IMG/VR virus record: IMGVR_UViG_3300030328_000649
Location: 1-55,100 of that record
DNA length: 55,100 nt
From: a virus
Direction: 5' to 3' (one strand)
Position numbers and translations under genes: made by a program. This document shows positions 18,094-24,399 of the stretch, piece by piece. Position 1 is the first letter of the stretch, and each line of letters starts with the position of its first letter. The notes under the pieces are model-generated. The model saw only the letters and a list, made by a program, of their open reading frames with translations, did not search any database and was not told the origin of the DNA.

Positions 18094-18398
18094 ATGTTCA
18101 CGCGCAACTGGTTGACACTTGAAAAGTTTGTGAAATGTATGTATTTTATATTATAGCCCACCCTACCCCCATGCCGACCTGCCTACCCTTGTCACAATCT
18201 CTCTAATTTTTACAATAGTTACAGCCACTTTCAGACTCTACAATTTTCAAAGACTCTGCAAGGCTTGCTAATACTGGCATAGCGTGGACAAGTGATAGAG
18301 ATTGTCAAAATCAAGTTAACGATTTTCAAAATAACAATGAAATAAAACTAGTTATTGATAACTACTTTGCCAACGCTAAAAAATAAAAAAATATTTTC
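18094..18398. other. Non-coding region, possible replication origin
   Basis: No convincing gene. The region holds a C-rich, pyrimidine-skewed block on the plus strand (18157-18189, with CCTACCC repeated), a direct repeat AGACTCT(A/G)CAA (18233 and 18251), a 9-bp inverted repeat ACAATCTCT / AGAGATTGT (18194 and 18297), a hairpin AAAATC / GATTTT (18307 and 18321), and one copy of the TAGTTAT palindrome. AT-rich sequence with short repeats between divergent units is typical of phage origins, but nothing here proves one. A TTGACA at 18112 lacks a good -10 box. Confidence 0.3.
18347..18369. repeat. Palindromic element, copy 1
   Basis: ACTAGTTATTGATAACTAC with the core TAGTTATTGATAACTA, a dyad of TAGTTAT and ATAACTA around a 2-bp centre. 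Two more copies occur at 19457-19479 and 21064-21087, the last in inverted orientation. All three sit just upstream of early genes. It could be an operator or an RNA hairpin used for processing. Confidence 0.75.
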
Positions 18399-18427
18399 TT
18401 GATGTACATATCTATTTATGAGACAAT
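18399..18427 (+). promoter_or_regulatory. Possible early promoter
   Basis: TTGATG (18399-18404), a 17-nt spacer, GACAAT (18422-18427): four of six matches in each box. It is the best-placed candidate for transcription of the 208-aa gene at 18618, which would then have a structured leader of about 180 nt. Confidence 0.45.
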
Positions 18428-18575
18428 TTCAATAAGTCGGGGAAGTTGACCGCATTTTCGTTAGATAGCGAATTAAAAACCGCAAGGATTGCAACCAAAG
18501 TATCGAAGCATAGCAGGGCAGGTATGTATCAAGCATTGAGTTTAGACGGCTCAATTGATTAATTGATATAAGATT

Positions 18576-19260
18576 TGCGGAGCTTCTCAATGTCCACAGG
18601 GCAAAGGAAAAATCAAAATGAATAAAACTCAATTTGAAAAGGAAGCAAAACAAATAGCCACAAAAATATGTGAGTATGCGCGTGGCGAAGTTACTATCAA
18701 AAATGCGAAAGGAAAAATTGAAGATATGGCGCTAGCGCTTTTGAATTCAATCTATTCTTTGAAAGGCATCACAAGCATTGAATCAGCGATTGTGAAATTG
18801 TGCGATATGCAAATTCATATGGATATCAACAACCCTCTTGATAAGCAAAGATACATGGCAGGCAGGGCGAAGATATCGAGCGACGATGAAATTGTGTCAG
18901 CGCGATCCGATAAACGCACCGCAATAGCCTCAGTCTATAAAAAGGCATTCTCTTCAGCGAAGAGGGCGCGAGATTGGGATATTGATTGTAGGGAATTCGA
19001 TTCCGTTAAAAAGCTCAATGAGAGTATCGAGCTTGCGAAGGTTATTGAGGCATTTGTCGAGGAGCTTGATGAAGTAACTAAGGACTTCACTAAAAACGTG
19101 AAAACAATTCGTAACGCAGGCAATAAGGCTGATTGCGAAAAGGCAACGTCAGTAATTCGTAGAGCAATGATTGCGTTGCGAACTACTGAAGTTAAAGCGA
19201 CAAAAGTAAGCACTAAAAAATCAGCTACTACTAAAGTAGCTTAATGTAATAAGCTCCGCA
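18576..19260. repeat. 10-bp inverted repeat flanking the 208-aa gene
   Basis: TGCGGAGCTT at 18576-18585 is the exact reverse complement of AAGCTCCGCA at 19251-19260. The arms lie 33 nt before the start and 7 nt after the stop of the gene between them. They are GC-rich in AT-rich surroundings. They could pair in the mRNA or mark the borders of an inserted cassette. Confidence 0.5.
18618..19244 (+). CDS. 208-aa early protein of unknown function
   Basis: Starts MNKTQFEKEAKQIATKICEY after an AAGGAA ribosome site. It is mostly helical and charged, with a Lys/Thr-rich end (TKVSTKKSATTKVA). No domain is recognised. Its codon use (gcg, cgc, many GC-rich codons) differs from the AT-rich neighbours, and GC-rich inverted repeats flank it, both hints of separate origin. 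It is the first sizeable gene after the control region, has a candidate promoter and its own strong terminator, and so forms a single-gene unit. This layout is usual for an early protein that alters the host; that role is inference. Confidence 0.75.
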   Translation: MNKTQFEKEAKQIATKICEYARGEVTIKNAKGKIEDMALALLNSIYSLKGITSIESAIVKLCDMQIHMDINNPLDKQRYMAGRAKISSDDEIVSARSDKRTAIASVYKKAFSSAKRARDWDIDCREFDSVKKLNESIELAKVIEAFVEELDEVTKDFTKNVKTIRNAGNKADCEKATSVIRRAMIALRTTEVKATKVSTKKSATTKVA

Positions 19261-19290
19261 GGTCTTATATGAATTAATCTACAGCTTATA

Positions 19291-19334
19291 AAGCACGCGC
19301 AAAAACTCCCCCAATTTTGCGTGTGCTTTTTTTA
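19291..19334 (+). terminator. Strong intrinsic terminator
   Basis: AAGCACGCGCAAAA (19291-19304) pairs with TTTTGCGTGTGCTT (19315-19328), 14 bp with one G-T pair and a 10-nt loop, then seven T and further T-rich sequence. It closes the 208-aa gene unit. Confidence 0.92.
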
Positions 19335-19399
19335 TTTTTTATATTTTTTTATTTAGGAATGAGAAGTCGAGAAATGAGAGGAAATAAAATTTTATATCA

Positions 19400-19431
19400 T
19401 TGACTTCTTACCCTAGATATGAGACTATAAT
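19400..19431 (+). promoter_or_regulatory. Possible promoter for the small early genes
   Basis: A perfect TATAAT at 19426-19431 with TTGACT at 19400-19405, but the 20-nt spacer is long. It follows the terminator at 19291 and precedes the gene cluster starting at 19495, so a promoter is expected here. The string TATGAGAC just before the -10 box also occurs next to the possible promoter at 18399. Confidence 0.4.
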
Positions 19432-19456
19432 GGTATGTGCGCAAGCACTAAATGAA

Positions 19457-19479
19457 ACTAGTTATTAATAACTACTTTG
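19457..19479. repeat. Palindromic element, copy 2
   Basis: ACTAGTTATTAATAACTAC, differing from copy 1 only in the centre (TA for TG). It lies between the likely transcription start near 19438 and the first small gene at 19495, so it would be in the 5' leader. Confidence 0.75.
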
Positions 19480-19494
19480 AAAAGAGAGGAAAAT

Positions 19495-19605
19495 ATGACA
19501 AGACGCAGACAGAAAAATTTAGAATCAGAATTACGAGCTTACAAATACTTAAGTTTATTTGTGTTAGGTTTTTGTATTGGATTTTATGTTTCAAAATTCT
19601 TTTAA
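19495..19605 (+). CDS. 36-aa membrane peptide
   Basis: ATG at 19495 after GAGAGGAAAAT, TAA at 19603-19605. Basic N-terminus (MTRRRQKNLESELRAYKYL) followed by one membrane span (SLFVLGFCIGFYVSKFF). A typical tiny early-phage membrane protein with an N-in topology. No function can be assigned. Confidence 0.65.
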   Translation: MTRRRQKNLESELRAYKYLSLFVLGFCIGFYVSKFF

Positions 19606-19619
19606 TATGAGAGGTGCGT

Positions 19620-19847
19620 ATGAAATTTGCAGAGTATATGGAAACATTCGGTGCAGTTCGTAATACTTTTCAAGGGCTGAGTAATACACGAATGCATATT
19701 AAGAAAAGTAAGAACGGAGTGACGCGAGAAAAGCAGTCAGTAAAGCGTAAAATTAAAGTAAGAGTAAATCGTTATCCTTTAGATAGTGAGAATTTAAAAG
19801 CGTTACAAGATTGGAAACGGAGAGGAAAAAGAAATGACACCTTATGA
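19620..19847 (+). CDS. 75-aa basic early protein
   Basis: ATG 19620 is preferred over GTG 19614 because GAGAGG lies 7 nt upstream of it. Starts MKFAEYMETFGAVRNTFQGL; residues 25-50 are very basic (KKSKNGVTREKQSVKRKIKV), and the end is again basic (WKRRGKRN). It may bind nucleic acid. No family is recognised. It overlaps the next small gene by 14 nt. Confidence 0.65.
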   Translation: MKFAEYMETFGAVRNTFQGLSNTRMHIKKSKNGVTREKQSVKRKIKVRVNRYPLDSENLKALQDWKRRGKRNDTL

Positions 19848-19917
19848 TTTTATAATTTATTTAATTAGCACATGGGTTGTAGTTGTAATCGTTGCTGTAT
19901 CTCATGTGAGTATTTGA
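19834..19917 (+). CDS. 27-aa membrane peptide
   Basis: ATG at 19834 after GGAGAGGAAAAAGAA, TGA at 19915-19917. MTPYDFIIYLISTWVVVVIV followed by AVSHVSI is a single membrane helix. It overlaps the preceding gene. It is small, but the ribosome site and composition support expression. Confidence 0.5.
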   Translation: MTPYDFIIYLISTWVVVVIVAVSHVSI

Positions 19918-19923
19918 AAAGGA

Positions 19924-20140
19924 GAGGTTGTTGGATACCTAAACCAACACACAGTTTGATAGTTTAGTGATAAAGGAGTACAAACTATCAGTTTAAATAG
20001 AGGACTTCAGAGTGCAAGTGATTAATGGACAGACCGAACACCGATTTAGGTTTCACCATCAGGAAGTGGCATAGGTTTCTATTTAAACAACAGCAGTTGG
20101 TAGTTATCTGCTTAATACAAAACTACCCAGAATTTTTAAT
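19924..20140 (+). ncRNA. Structured non-coding stretch 1
   Basis: About 220 nt without a gene, which can fold into consecutive stems. Stem 1: TGATAGTTT / AAACTATCA (about 19957 and 19982, 9 bp). Stem 2, directly adjacent: GTTTAAATAGA / TCTATTTAAAC (19991 and about 20078, 11 bp, perfect), enclosing about 76 nt. Stem 3: GGTAGTT / AACTACC (near 20099 and 20121). ACCTAAA near 19937 can also pair with TTTAGGT near 20045, which would cross stem 2. It either is a free RNA or forms the leader of the gene at 20159. Words GTTGGTAGTTA and GGTTTCACCA recur in the second structured stretch (24635-24900). No known RNA family is recognised. Confidence 0.5.
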
Positions 20141-20158
20141 GAGAGAGAGGGTTATGTT

Positions 20159-20401
20159 ATGACCGAAGAAGAAGAAGATAAGAAAATTGCACGCGACTAT
20201 GGTGAAAGCCATGAAGATATAGGCGCAACAATGGACTTTGTAATTTGGTTTCAAGACAAGTATCCAGAGAAACAATTCTGGAATGGGAAGGAACATCAAG
20301 CGATACTTGATTTGTTCAGAGAACATATAGTATTATTATCCTTGTCTAAGAACAGAGCAGTATCAAGACAAGAGGCAGTTAAATTTATTATAGAGAGGTG
20401 A
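20159..20401 (+). CDS. 80-aa acidic early protein
   Basis: Starts MTEEEEDKKIARDYGESHED after GAGAGAGAGGG. An amphipathic helical middle (ILDLFREHIVLLSLSKN) ends in SRQEAVKFIIER, a possible helix-turn-helix-like tail. No family is recognised. It is the first gene after the structured stretch and could be controlled by it. Confidence 0.65.
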   Translation: MTEEEEDKKIARDYGESHEDIGATMDFVIWFQDKYPEKQFWNGKEHQAILDLFREHIVLLSLSKNRAVSRQEAVKFIIER

Positions 20402-20404
20402 TGT

Positions 20405-20620
20405 ATGAGTTGTAATAATAAAGAAGAGTATTCGATACCAACTACCTATCATTATAGGCAGGTATCTACCAAGTGTGGTAATACTAAGTATGATGGTAGT
20501 CGTGCAATCTGTGATGAATGTAGAAACAATTCTGATAAGATGAGAGAGATAAAAGAGATAGAAGAAAACCTAGATGCAGACAACGCATGGTTGCGTAGTG
20601 CAGGTTGGGGTGAGATATAA
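20405..20620 (+). CDS. 71-aa early protein with Cys pairs
   Basis: ATG 20405 after AGAGAGGTGATGT. It has single Cys residues at positions 3 and 24 (SCNN, TKCG) and a CDEC pair at 36-39, which could bind one zinc ion. The C-terminus is helical and acidic (MREIKEIEENLDADNAWLRS). The leader sequence is identical over 16 nt to that of the next gene. Function unknown. Confidence 0.65.
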   Translation: MSCNNKEEYSIPTTYHYRQVSTKCGNTKYDGSRAICDECRNNSDKMREIKEIEENLDADNAWLRSAGWGEI

Positions 20621-20638
20621 ACACAAGAGAGGTGATGT

Positions 20639-20839
20639 ATGTCTAGTGTTGAAGATGATGTTGGACTTAAAGCAAAAGAGTGTGATAACTGTGAAGGAGG
20701 AGGTATATTATATACTCCTTTTTACTATGGTAGTGACTCTGAATGTGACGAATGTAACGGAACAGGTAAGATAGTGACAGTTAATATTGAAGGTATTTTA
20801 TACAAAGTAAAACTTGAGAATTTTAATAGAGAGGAGTAA
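20639..20839 (+). CDS. 66-aa protein with DnaJ-type zinc motifs
   Basis: ATG 20639 after AGAGAGGTGATGT. It contains CDNCEGGG and CDECNGTG, two halves of the CxxCxGxG zinc finger typical of DnaJ, separated by 18 residues, and nothing else of DnaJ. One pair of such motifs makes one zinc site. Phages of the HMO-2011 group are reported to carry a DnaJ-like central domain inside their polymerase; here the motif stands alone and the polymerase lacks it. It may help to hold unfolded proteins or bind DNA. An overlapping frame at 20574-20774 was rejected. Confidence 0.75.
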   Translation: MSSVEDDVGLKAKECDNCEGGGILYTPFYYGSDSECDECNGTGKIVTVNIEGILYKVKLENFNREE

Positions 20840-20842
20840 TGT

Positions 20843-21070
20843 ATGATGTTATTAACAGGGTATGATAGTAAGAAACAGTTGAAAGAATGTATTGGGAAAC
20901 CTTTACAGTATCAGGAAACATCTTGGAATTATTTATATTATGGTGGTGAGCCAGAGTATAAATCAAATGGTGTCTTTGTAGGTGTTAGAAGACCACATCT
21001 TTTAGGTGGTGGTAGAGAGTTCTTTGCAGAGATAACTATGAAAGATGATTTAATTGTGAAGGTAAAGTAG
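20843..21070 (+). CDS. 75-aa early protein
   Basis: ATG 20843 after AGAGAGGAGTAATGT. Starts MMLLTGYDSKKQLKECIGKP; mixed alpha/beta with aromatic residues (SWNYLYYGGEPEY) and a beta end (FFAEITMKDDLIVKVK). No family is recognised. Its stop codon lies inside copy 3 of the TAGTTAT palindrome. Confidence 0.65.
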   Translation: MMLLTGYDSKKQLKECIGKPLQYQETSWNYLYYGGEPEYKSNGVFVGVRRPHLLGGGREFFAEITMKDDLIVKVK

Positions 21071-21087
21071 TTATTGATAACTAGTTT
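21064..21087. repeat. Palindromic element, copy 3 (inverted)
   Basis: AAAGTAGTTATTGATAACTAG: the same core as copies 1 and 2 but with its flanks in reverse order. It overlaps the stop codon of the 75-aa gene and ends 18 nt before the next ATG. Confidence 0.75.
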
Positions 21088-21104
21088 AAAAATAGGAGTG
21101 ATGT

Positions 21105-21737
21105 ATGTATAAGAACCATGCAGTAAAGTGCCAAGCGTATGCACAACGAAACGCTGACAACTTTGCAGACGTAGTAATGATGGTGTCACTTAGCATACAG
21201 CAGAACTGGCTAGGAGTAGGCGATCAGTTACAAGATGTAAGACTGAACAAAGAGAACAGCAAGTTTCTGTGGGGTATGAAAGCGACAGCGTACAAATATA
21301 TTATGACGCACAAGCATAAGATATACGCAATGATGAAAGCTGTGATGTGCAGTAATCATAATGACGAGGACAAAGCTAAGAGTCTGATGAAAGTATTCTT
21401 GCGTATCGAAGGGCTTGGATTAGTAAAGGCAGGGTTTGTGTGTCAACTTACCTGTGGTCTTGTAGGTTGTATGGATGTACATAACATCAAGGCATATAAG
21501 ATTGATGAGAAGATGCTGACCTATAACAAGAAGTTAAAGACAGAGAAAGGTATCAAAGCAAATGAGAAGAAGATAGAGAACTATATTAAAATGTGCCACG
21601 ACTACGGAACAGAAGAACTTTGGAACGCATGGTGTGAATCGTTAGCTCTTAAATCAGATAAGTGGGTTGACGGATTCCATGTGTCTGAGGTACACTATAC
21701 TTATCTGACAAACCATAACAGGAGGGCAGTATGTTAG
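21105..21737 (+). CDS. HhH-containing protein, DNA-glycosylase-like core
   Basis: 210 aa. Residues 98-126 read FLRIEGLGLVKAGFVCQL, then GLVGCMDVHN. This matches the helix-hairpin-helix plus GPD pattern of base-excision glycosylases (L-x-G-x-G-x-x-x-A ... D-x-H), with Asp124 at the place of the catalytic Asp. The rest is Lys-rich and helical, with several Cys (10, 82, 113, 117, 122). The length suits a minimal enzyme. It could repair or modify DNA, or be a DNA-binding protein that kept only the fold. Family membership is my inference from the motif. Confidence 0.6.
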   Translation: MYKNHAVKCQAYAQRNADNFADVVMMVSLSIQQNWLGVGDQLQDVRLNKENSKFLWGMKATAYKYIMTHKHKIYAMMKAVMCSNHNDEDKAKSLMKVFLRIEGLGLVKAGFVCQLTCGLVGCMDVHNIKAYKIDEKMLTYNKKLKTEKGIKANEKKIENYIKMCHDYGTEELWNAWCESLALKSDKWVDGFHVSEVHYTYLTNHNRRAVC

Positions 21738-22066
21738 AACCATTAGCAAAAATGATAGTACAAGAGGTAGTAGATGAAGGTGGATTTTATTCTATTGAAG
21801 TAGAAGGTGAAGAGTATCAAGAGATAACCGATGATATATCTTTGGTGTGTAATCAGAAAGACGGAGATAAATATATAGGTGTTGATAACCTAGATATGTG
21901 TTACATAAATATATACGATAGAAAGAAAGAGTTTGATGGTTGGATACTTTGGATAGGAGTAAACGACCATGTAGAAAGAATAAGCGATCATACTTTAATG
22001 AGTAGTGATTACATTAATATAGATAAACTAATGGATAAATGGGAAAAGGAGTATAACAGACTATGA
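21731..22066 (+). CDS. 111-aa acidic early protein
   Basis: Starts MLEPLAKMIVQEVVDEGGFY, overlapping the previous stop by 7 nt. Acidic, mixed alpha/beta (YSIEVEGEEYQEITDDISLV; GWILWIGVNDHVERISDH). No family is recognised. The overlap suggests it is co-translated with the HhH protein. Confidence 0.65.
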   Translation: MLEPLAKMIVQEVVDEGGFYSIEVEGEEYQEITDDISLVCNQKDGDKYIGVDNLDMCYINIYDRKKEFDGWILWIGVNDHVERISDHTLMSSDYINIDKLMDKWEKEYNRL

Positions 22067-22221
22067 AATTTATAGACGCAGTAAAGATTGTACACCCTGA
22101 CGAGTTTGAATCTTGGTGGAAGGGTATTGATGCAGATCAATCATACATAGATGAATGTGTACAGAAACAGCAACAAGAAGAGGAAGAACAACAAGGAGAA
22201 CAAGATGGAGAGAGTATATGA
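22063..22221 (+). CDS. 52-aa early protein with Gln/Glu tail
   Basis: ATG 22063 overlaps the previous stop (CTATGA junction). Starts MKFIDAVKIVHPDEFESWWK and ends in a tail almost only of Gln and Glu (QKQQQEEEEQQGEQDGES). The start is preceded by AAAAGGAG. Its end overlaps the next gene by 17 nt, and the tail codons supply that gene's AAGGAG ribosome site. Function unknown. Confidence 0.6.
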   Translation: MKFIDAVKIVHPDEFESWWKGIDADQSYIDECVQKQQQEEEEQQGEQDGESI

Positions 22222-22447
22222 AGTAACATTTGAAGTAGTTGTATCTGTAGTTGCAGAGTCAGAAGACCATGCAAAAGAGATTGCTATTGATGATGTACAG
22301 ATGGGAAAGTTTGACGAGGATGCAGAGTTTGAGAGTGCAAAGTTTATAACGATAGAAGAATACACAAGCTCTGTACCTTATCATTGGAGAGGGCTTATAG
22401 ACGAGCCACAAGCTAAAGATGATATTGCAATGTCACTAATAGACTAA
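22205..22447 (+). CDS. 80-aa early protein
   Basis: ATG 22205, preceded by AAGGAGAACAAG, is chosen over an upstream in-frame ATG at 22151 that has no ribosome site. MERVYEVTFEVVVSVVAESE followed by DHAKEIAIDD is a beta-strand then helix unit common in small phage proteins, where a regular strand is followed by an EDHAKEIA helix. Function unknown. Confidence 0.65.
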   Translation: MERVYEVTFEVVVSVVAESEDHAKEIAIDDVQMGKFDEDAEFESAKFITIEEYTSSVPYHWRGLIDEPQAKDDIAMSLID

Positions 22448-22459
22448 GGAGAAAATAAA

Positions 22460-22690
22460 ATGACAACGAGAAAACTACCTTTTAATTGTAAAGTAGGTTA
22501 TAAACCTCAAGAAGTAGCCAATAGATTTACTGGTGAAAAGGTAACGATACCTTCTGATGCTGTCGCAGTTTATAATACCATCATGGGTGCTGAACTTTTT
22601 AGAGATTACGATAAAATGCTTAAGGGTTATGATTGGTTTAGGAAACATGAGCCAGATGCGTTAACAATATTAACTAACCACTTAGACTAA
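22460..22690 (+). CDS. 76-aa conserved phage protein
   Basis: Starts MTTRKLPFNCKVGYKPQEVA after TAAGGAGAAAATAAA. The segment FRDYDKMLKGYDWFRKHEPD looks like a motif I recall from other marine phage genomes. It has no membrane segment or catalytic motif. Function unknown. Confidence 0.65.
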   Translation: MTTRKLPFNCKVGYKPQEVANRFTGEKVTIPSDAVAVYNTIMGAELFRDYDKMLKGYDWFRKHEPDALTILTNHLD

Positions 22691-22700
22691 GGAGATAGGT

Positions 22701-22826
22701 ATGATTGAAGAAGAAATATATTTGAACACCTTGATAGCAGAGGCACAGTTGCAAATGACAATAGGGTATATTGCATTTGGAATGTGTGTTATGTTGGGTA
22801 TAACTTTATGGATATATAGGAGATAG
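22701..22826 (+). CDS. 41-aa membrane peptide
   Basis: ATG 22701 after AAGGAGATAGGT, TAG at 22824-22826. Acidic N-terminus (MIEEEIYLNTLIAEAQLQ), one membrane span (TIGYIAFGMCVMLGITLWIY), and a basic end (RR). Third single-span peptide in the early region. Function unknown. Confidence 0.65.
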   Translation: MIEEEIYLNTLIAEAQLQMTIGYIAFGMCVMLGITLWIYRR

Positions 22827-22828
22827 AT

Positions 22829-23134
22829 ATGAACAAAAGTGATTTACTGAAAGTGTTCTTTACTTTCACAGATGATAACGCTGAGTTAATGTTTAACTAT
22901 GAAGATAGAAATGGAAAAGAAACAACAGATAGAAAAGTTAAACCTTTCAAGATAGAGTATGAAGAAGATGATGATTCCGTATTAATTACAGGGCTGTGTG
23001 CTGTTGCTACTATGCCTTCTGGAGTTATTGATTGGCAACAAAGAAAGTTTTATTTAGAAAGTATGTCTTGTATTAGAGTATATAAAGAGATACGTTATAC
23101 AGAGATGTTAGCTTCAAAAGCTTGGAGTAACTGA
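22829..23134 (+). CDS. 101-aa early protein
   Basis: Starts MNKSDLLKVFFTFTDDNAEL, 2 nt after the previous stop, with ribosome site AGGAGATAGAT. Beta-rich and acidic in the middle (FKIEYEEDDDSVLITGLCAV). Ends with overlapping TGATG into the next gene. No family is recognised. Confidence 0.65.
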   Translation: MNKSDLLKVFFTFTDDNAELMFNYEDRNGKETTDRKVKPFKIEYEEDDDSVLITGLCAVATMPSGVIDWQQRKFYLESMSCIRVYKEIRYTEMLASKAWSN

Positions 23135-23328
23135 TGAAGAAAGATGAAAATAAAACTTTATATGCAATACATTACATAGATGTAGCAGGTGAACTACATT
23201 TTGAAGGTGTAACAAATAACTTTGATGCTTGGTTGAAAGACTACAACGAAGGAAGGCAACAGCAAGGCATAAGCATTGATGATGCTGAAGACTTTGATGT
23301 TCAAAAAGTAGAGGTATCTTATTTTTAG
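23134..23328 (+). CDS. 64-aa early protein
   Basis: ATG overlaps the previous stop (TGATG), so it is translationally coupled. MKKDENKTLYAIHYIDVAGE is followed by FDAWLKDYNEGRQQQG and an acidic end. The pattern of a beta-hairpin then FDAWLKDYN resembles small accessory proteins of other phages; no function is known. Confidence 0.65.
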   Translation: MKKDENKTLYAIHYIDVAGELHFEGVTNNFDAWLKDYNEGRQQQGISIDDAEDFDVQKVEVSYF

Positions 23329-23347
23329 AAAGAGGAGGAGATAGAAC

Positions 23348-23530
23348 GTGAAGAAACCTAAAGGCAAGAAAGTATTAGTGCTGTTGATTGATGATGATAA
23401 GACATGGTATACTGCAGAGGTAAAGAGTTTGTTGAGCGTACAGTTTACTGCAGATGTTGATGTAGATGGAGAAAAGAAACACCTGTTCTATATGTACAGA
23501 GATTTTAATTTAACTTGGAAGGAGATATAA
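23348..23530 (+). CDS. 60-aa early protein, GTG start
   Basis: GTG 23348 preceded by AGAGGAGGAGATAGAAC, a very strong ribosome site, and no in-frame ATG near. Starts MKKPKGKKVLVLLIDDDKTW (first residue from GTG). Small beta-rich protein (VQFTADVDVDGEKKHLFYMY). Function unknown. Confidence 0.6.
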   Translation: MKKPKGKKVLVLLIDDDKTWYTAEVKSLLSVQFTADVDVDGEKKHLFYMYRDFNLTWKEI

Positions 23531-23531
23531 A

Positions 23532-23696
23532 ATGTTAGAGTTAAAAGCAGGACAAGAGGTAGACGGAAGAGTGGTAGATAAGATAACTATGGACAAAGAT
23601 ACAAGGGATATGACTGTTTGGTTTGACACAGATAAATTAATTGTTAGACAAAACGAGTCTATTGATGTAATCTTAAATCATAAATGGGAGAAATAA
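23532..23696 (+). CDS. 54-aa early protein
   Basis: ATG 23532 after AAGGAGATATAAA, TAA at 23694-23696. MLELKAGQEVDGRVVDKITM followed by DTRDMTVWFDTDKLIVRQNE: an all-beta, OB/SH3-like small protein. It begins 1 nt after the previous stop. Function unknown. Confidence 0.6.
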   Translation: MLELKAGQEVDGRVVDKITMDKDTRDMTVWFDTDKLIVRQNESIDVILNHKWEK

Positions 23697-23698
23697 CT

Positions 23699-23998
23699 AT
23701 GAGTGACAAAGAATTATTAGAAGACTATAAGAAGATGGAGCTAGATATTAGAGAATCGAGTGAAGACTTTGACAAGTTTGTTTCTGATTTATACATGGCT
23801 AACTGCCATGAAAGAAATGAGCATGGTCAACCTTTATTTAATTCAGCTAAAGAATACTATGATGAGTACAAGATATTTATAAAGACTAAGTATTATGAAA
23901 CAAGATACAAAGGTACAACTAAACCTACTGTAGAAGTATGTACTCCTGCAGGGAGTTGGAGTTATAATGCTGATGGAGTATTTATTGATGAAAATTAA
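23699..23998 (+). CDS. 99-aa early protein
   Basis: ATG 23699 is chosen over 23684, because 23684 lies inside the previous gene and GGGAGA precedes 23699. Starts MSDKELLEDYKKMELDIRES; helical and charged, with YDEYKIFIKTKYYETRYKG in the middle and a Gly/Ser/Trp turn near the end (PAGSWSYNADG). Function unknown. Confidence 0.6.
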   Translation: MSDKELLEDYKKMELDIRESSEDFDKFVSDLYMANCHERNEHGQPLFNSAKEYYDEYKIFIKTKYYETRYKGTTKPTVEVCTPAGSWSYNADGVFIDEN

Positions 23999-24179
23999 AA
24001 TTTCAAAGACAGCAAAAGATAACGGAGTTCCGAGAGCTTTTATTGTAAAGGTAAAAGGATTAAAATTTCCTAGAGGATTTAAAGACTGGTACTTTGTAAG
24101 CTCTAAAGAGAAAGCAATCGAACTTGCTTTAAGAGATTGGAGAATATATCAAATGGAGCGTAGGAATGAGCAAATATAA
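23988..24179 (+). CDS. 63-aa basic early protein
   Basis: ATG 23988 overlaps the previous gene by 11 nt; GGAG lies 9 nt upstream. MKIKISKTAKDNGVPRAFIV then GLKFPRGFKDWYFVSSKEKA: basic, alpha/beta, ending in EKAIELALRDWRIYQMERRN. Might bind nucleic acid. Function unknown. Confidence 0.55.
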   Translation: MKIKISKTAKDNGVPRAFIVKVKGLKFPRGFKDWYFVSSKEKAIELALRDWRIYQMERRNEQI

Positions 24180-24384
24180 GGAAGTTAAAAAGATTATAGA
24201 TCATGTTAAAGATATAGAGACAACCTGTGATGAAGCAACAATCAAGCAGATAGTTTGTATATTAATATCGAGATTGTTGAACCCTCTATCTGCAGAGGAA
24301 ACAGGAGGATTGATAGCAGGTCTTGCAGAAGCAGAGCAAGAAGCAATAGATATGTTAGAGAGTGATAAAGAAACATTACACTAG
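24166..24384 (+). CDS. 72-aa helical early protein
   Basis: ATG 24166 overlaps the previous gene by 14 nt, with GGAGCGTAGGA upstream. MSKYKEVKKIIDHVKDIETT, then long helices with one hydrophobic face (IKQIVCILISRLLNPLSAEE) and an acidic tail. Function unknown. Confidence 0.6.
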   Translation: MSKYKEVKKIIDHVKDIETTCDEATIKQIVCILISRLLNPLSAEETGGLIAGLAEAEQEAIDMLESDKETLH

Positions 24385-24399
24385 TTTATGAAGGCTAAT

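Noticed and set aside
18429-18653. 74-aa minus-strand frame (MFCFLFKLSFIHFDF)
   Set aside because: Antisense to the leader and start of the 208-aa gene; no ribosome site and unusual composition.
20574-20774. 66-aa frame overlapping two early genes
   Set aside because: It overlaps the end of one gene and most of the DnaJ-motif gene, lacks a ribosome site, and its composition is poor.
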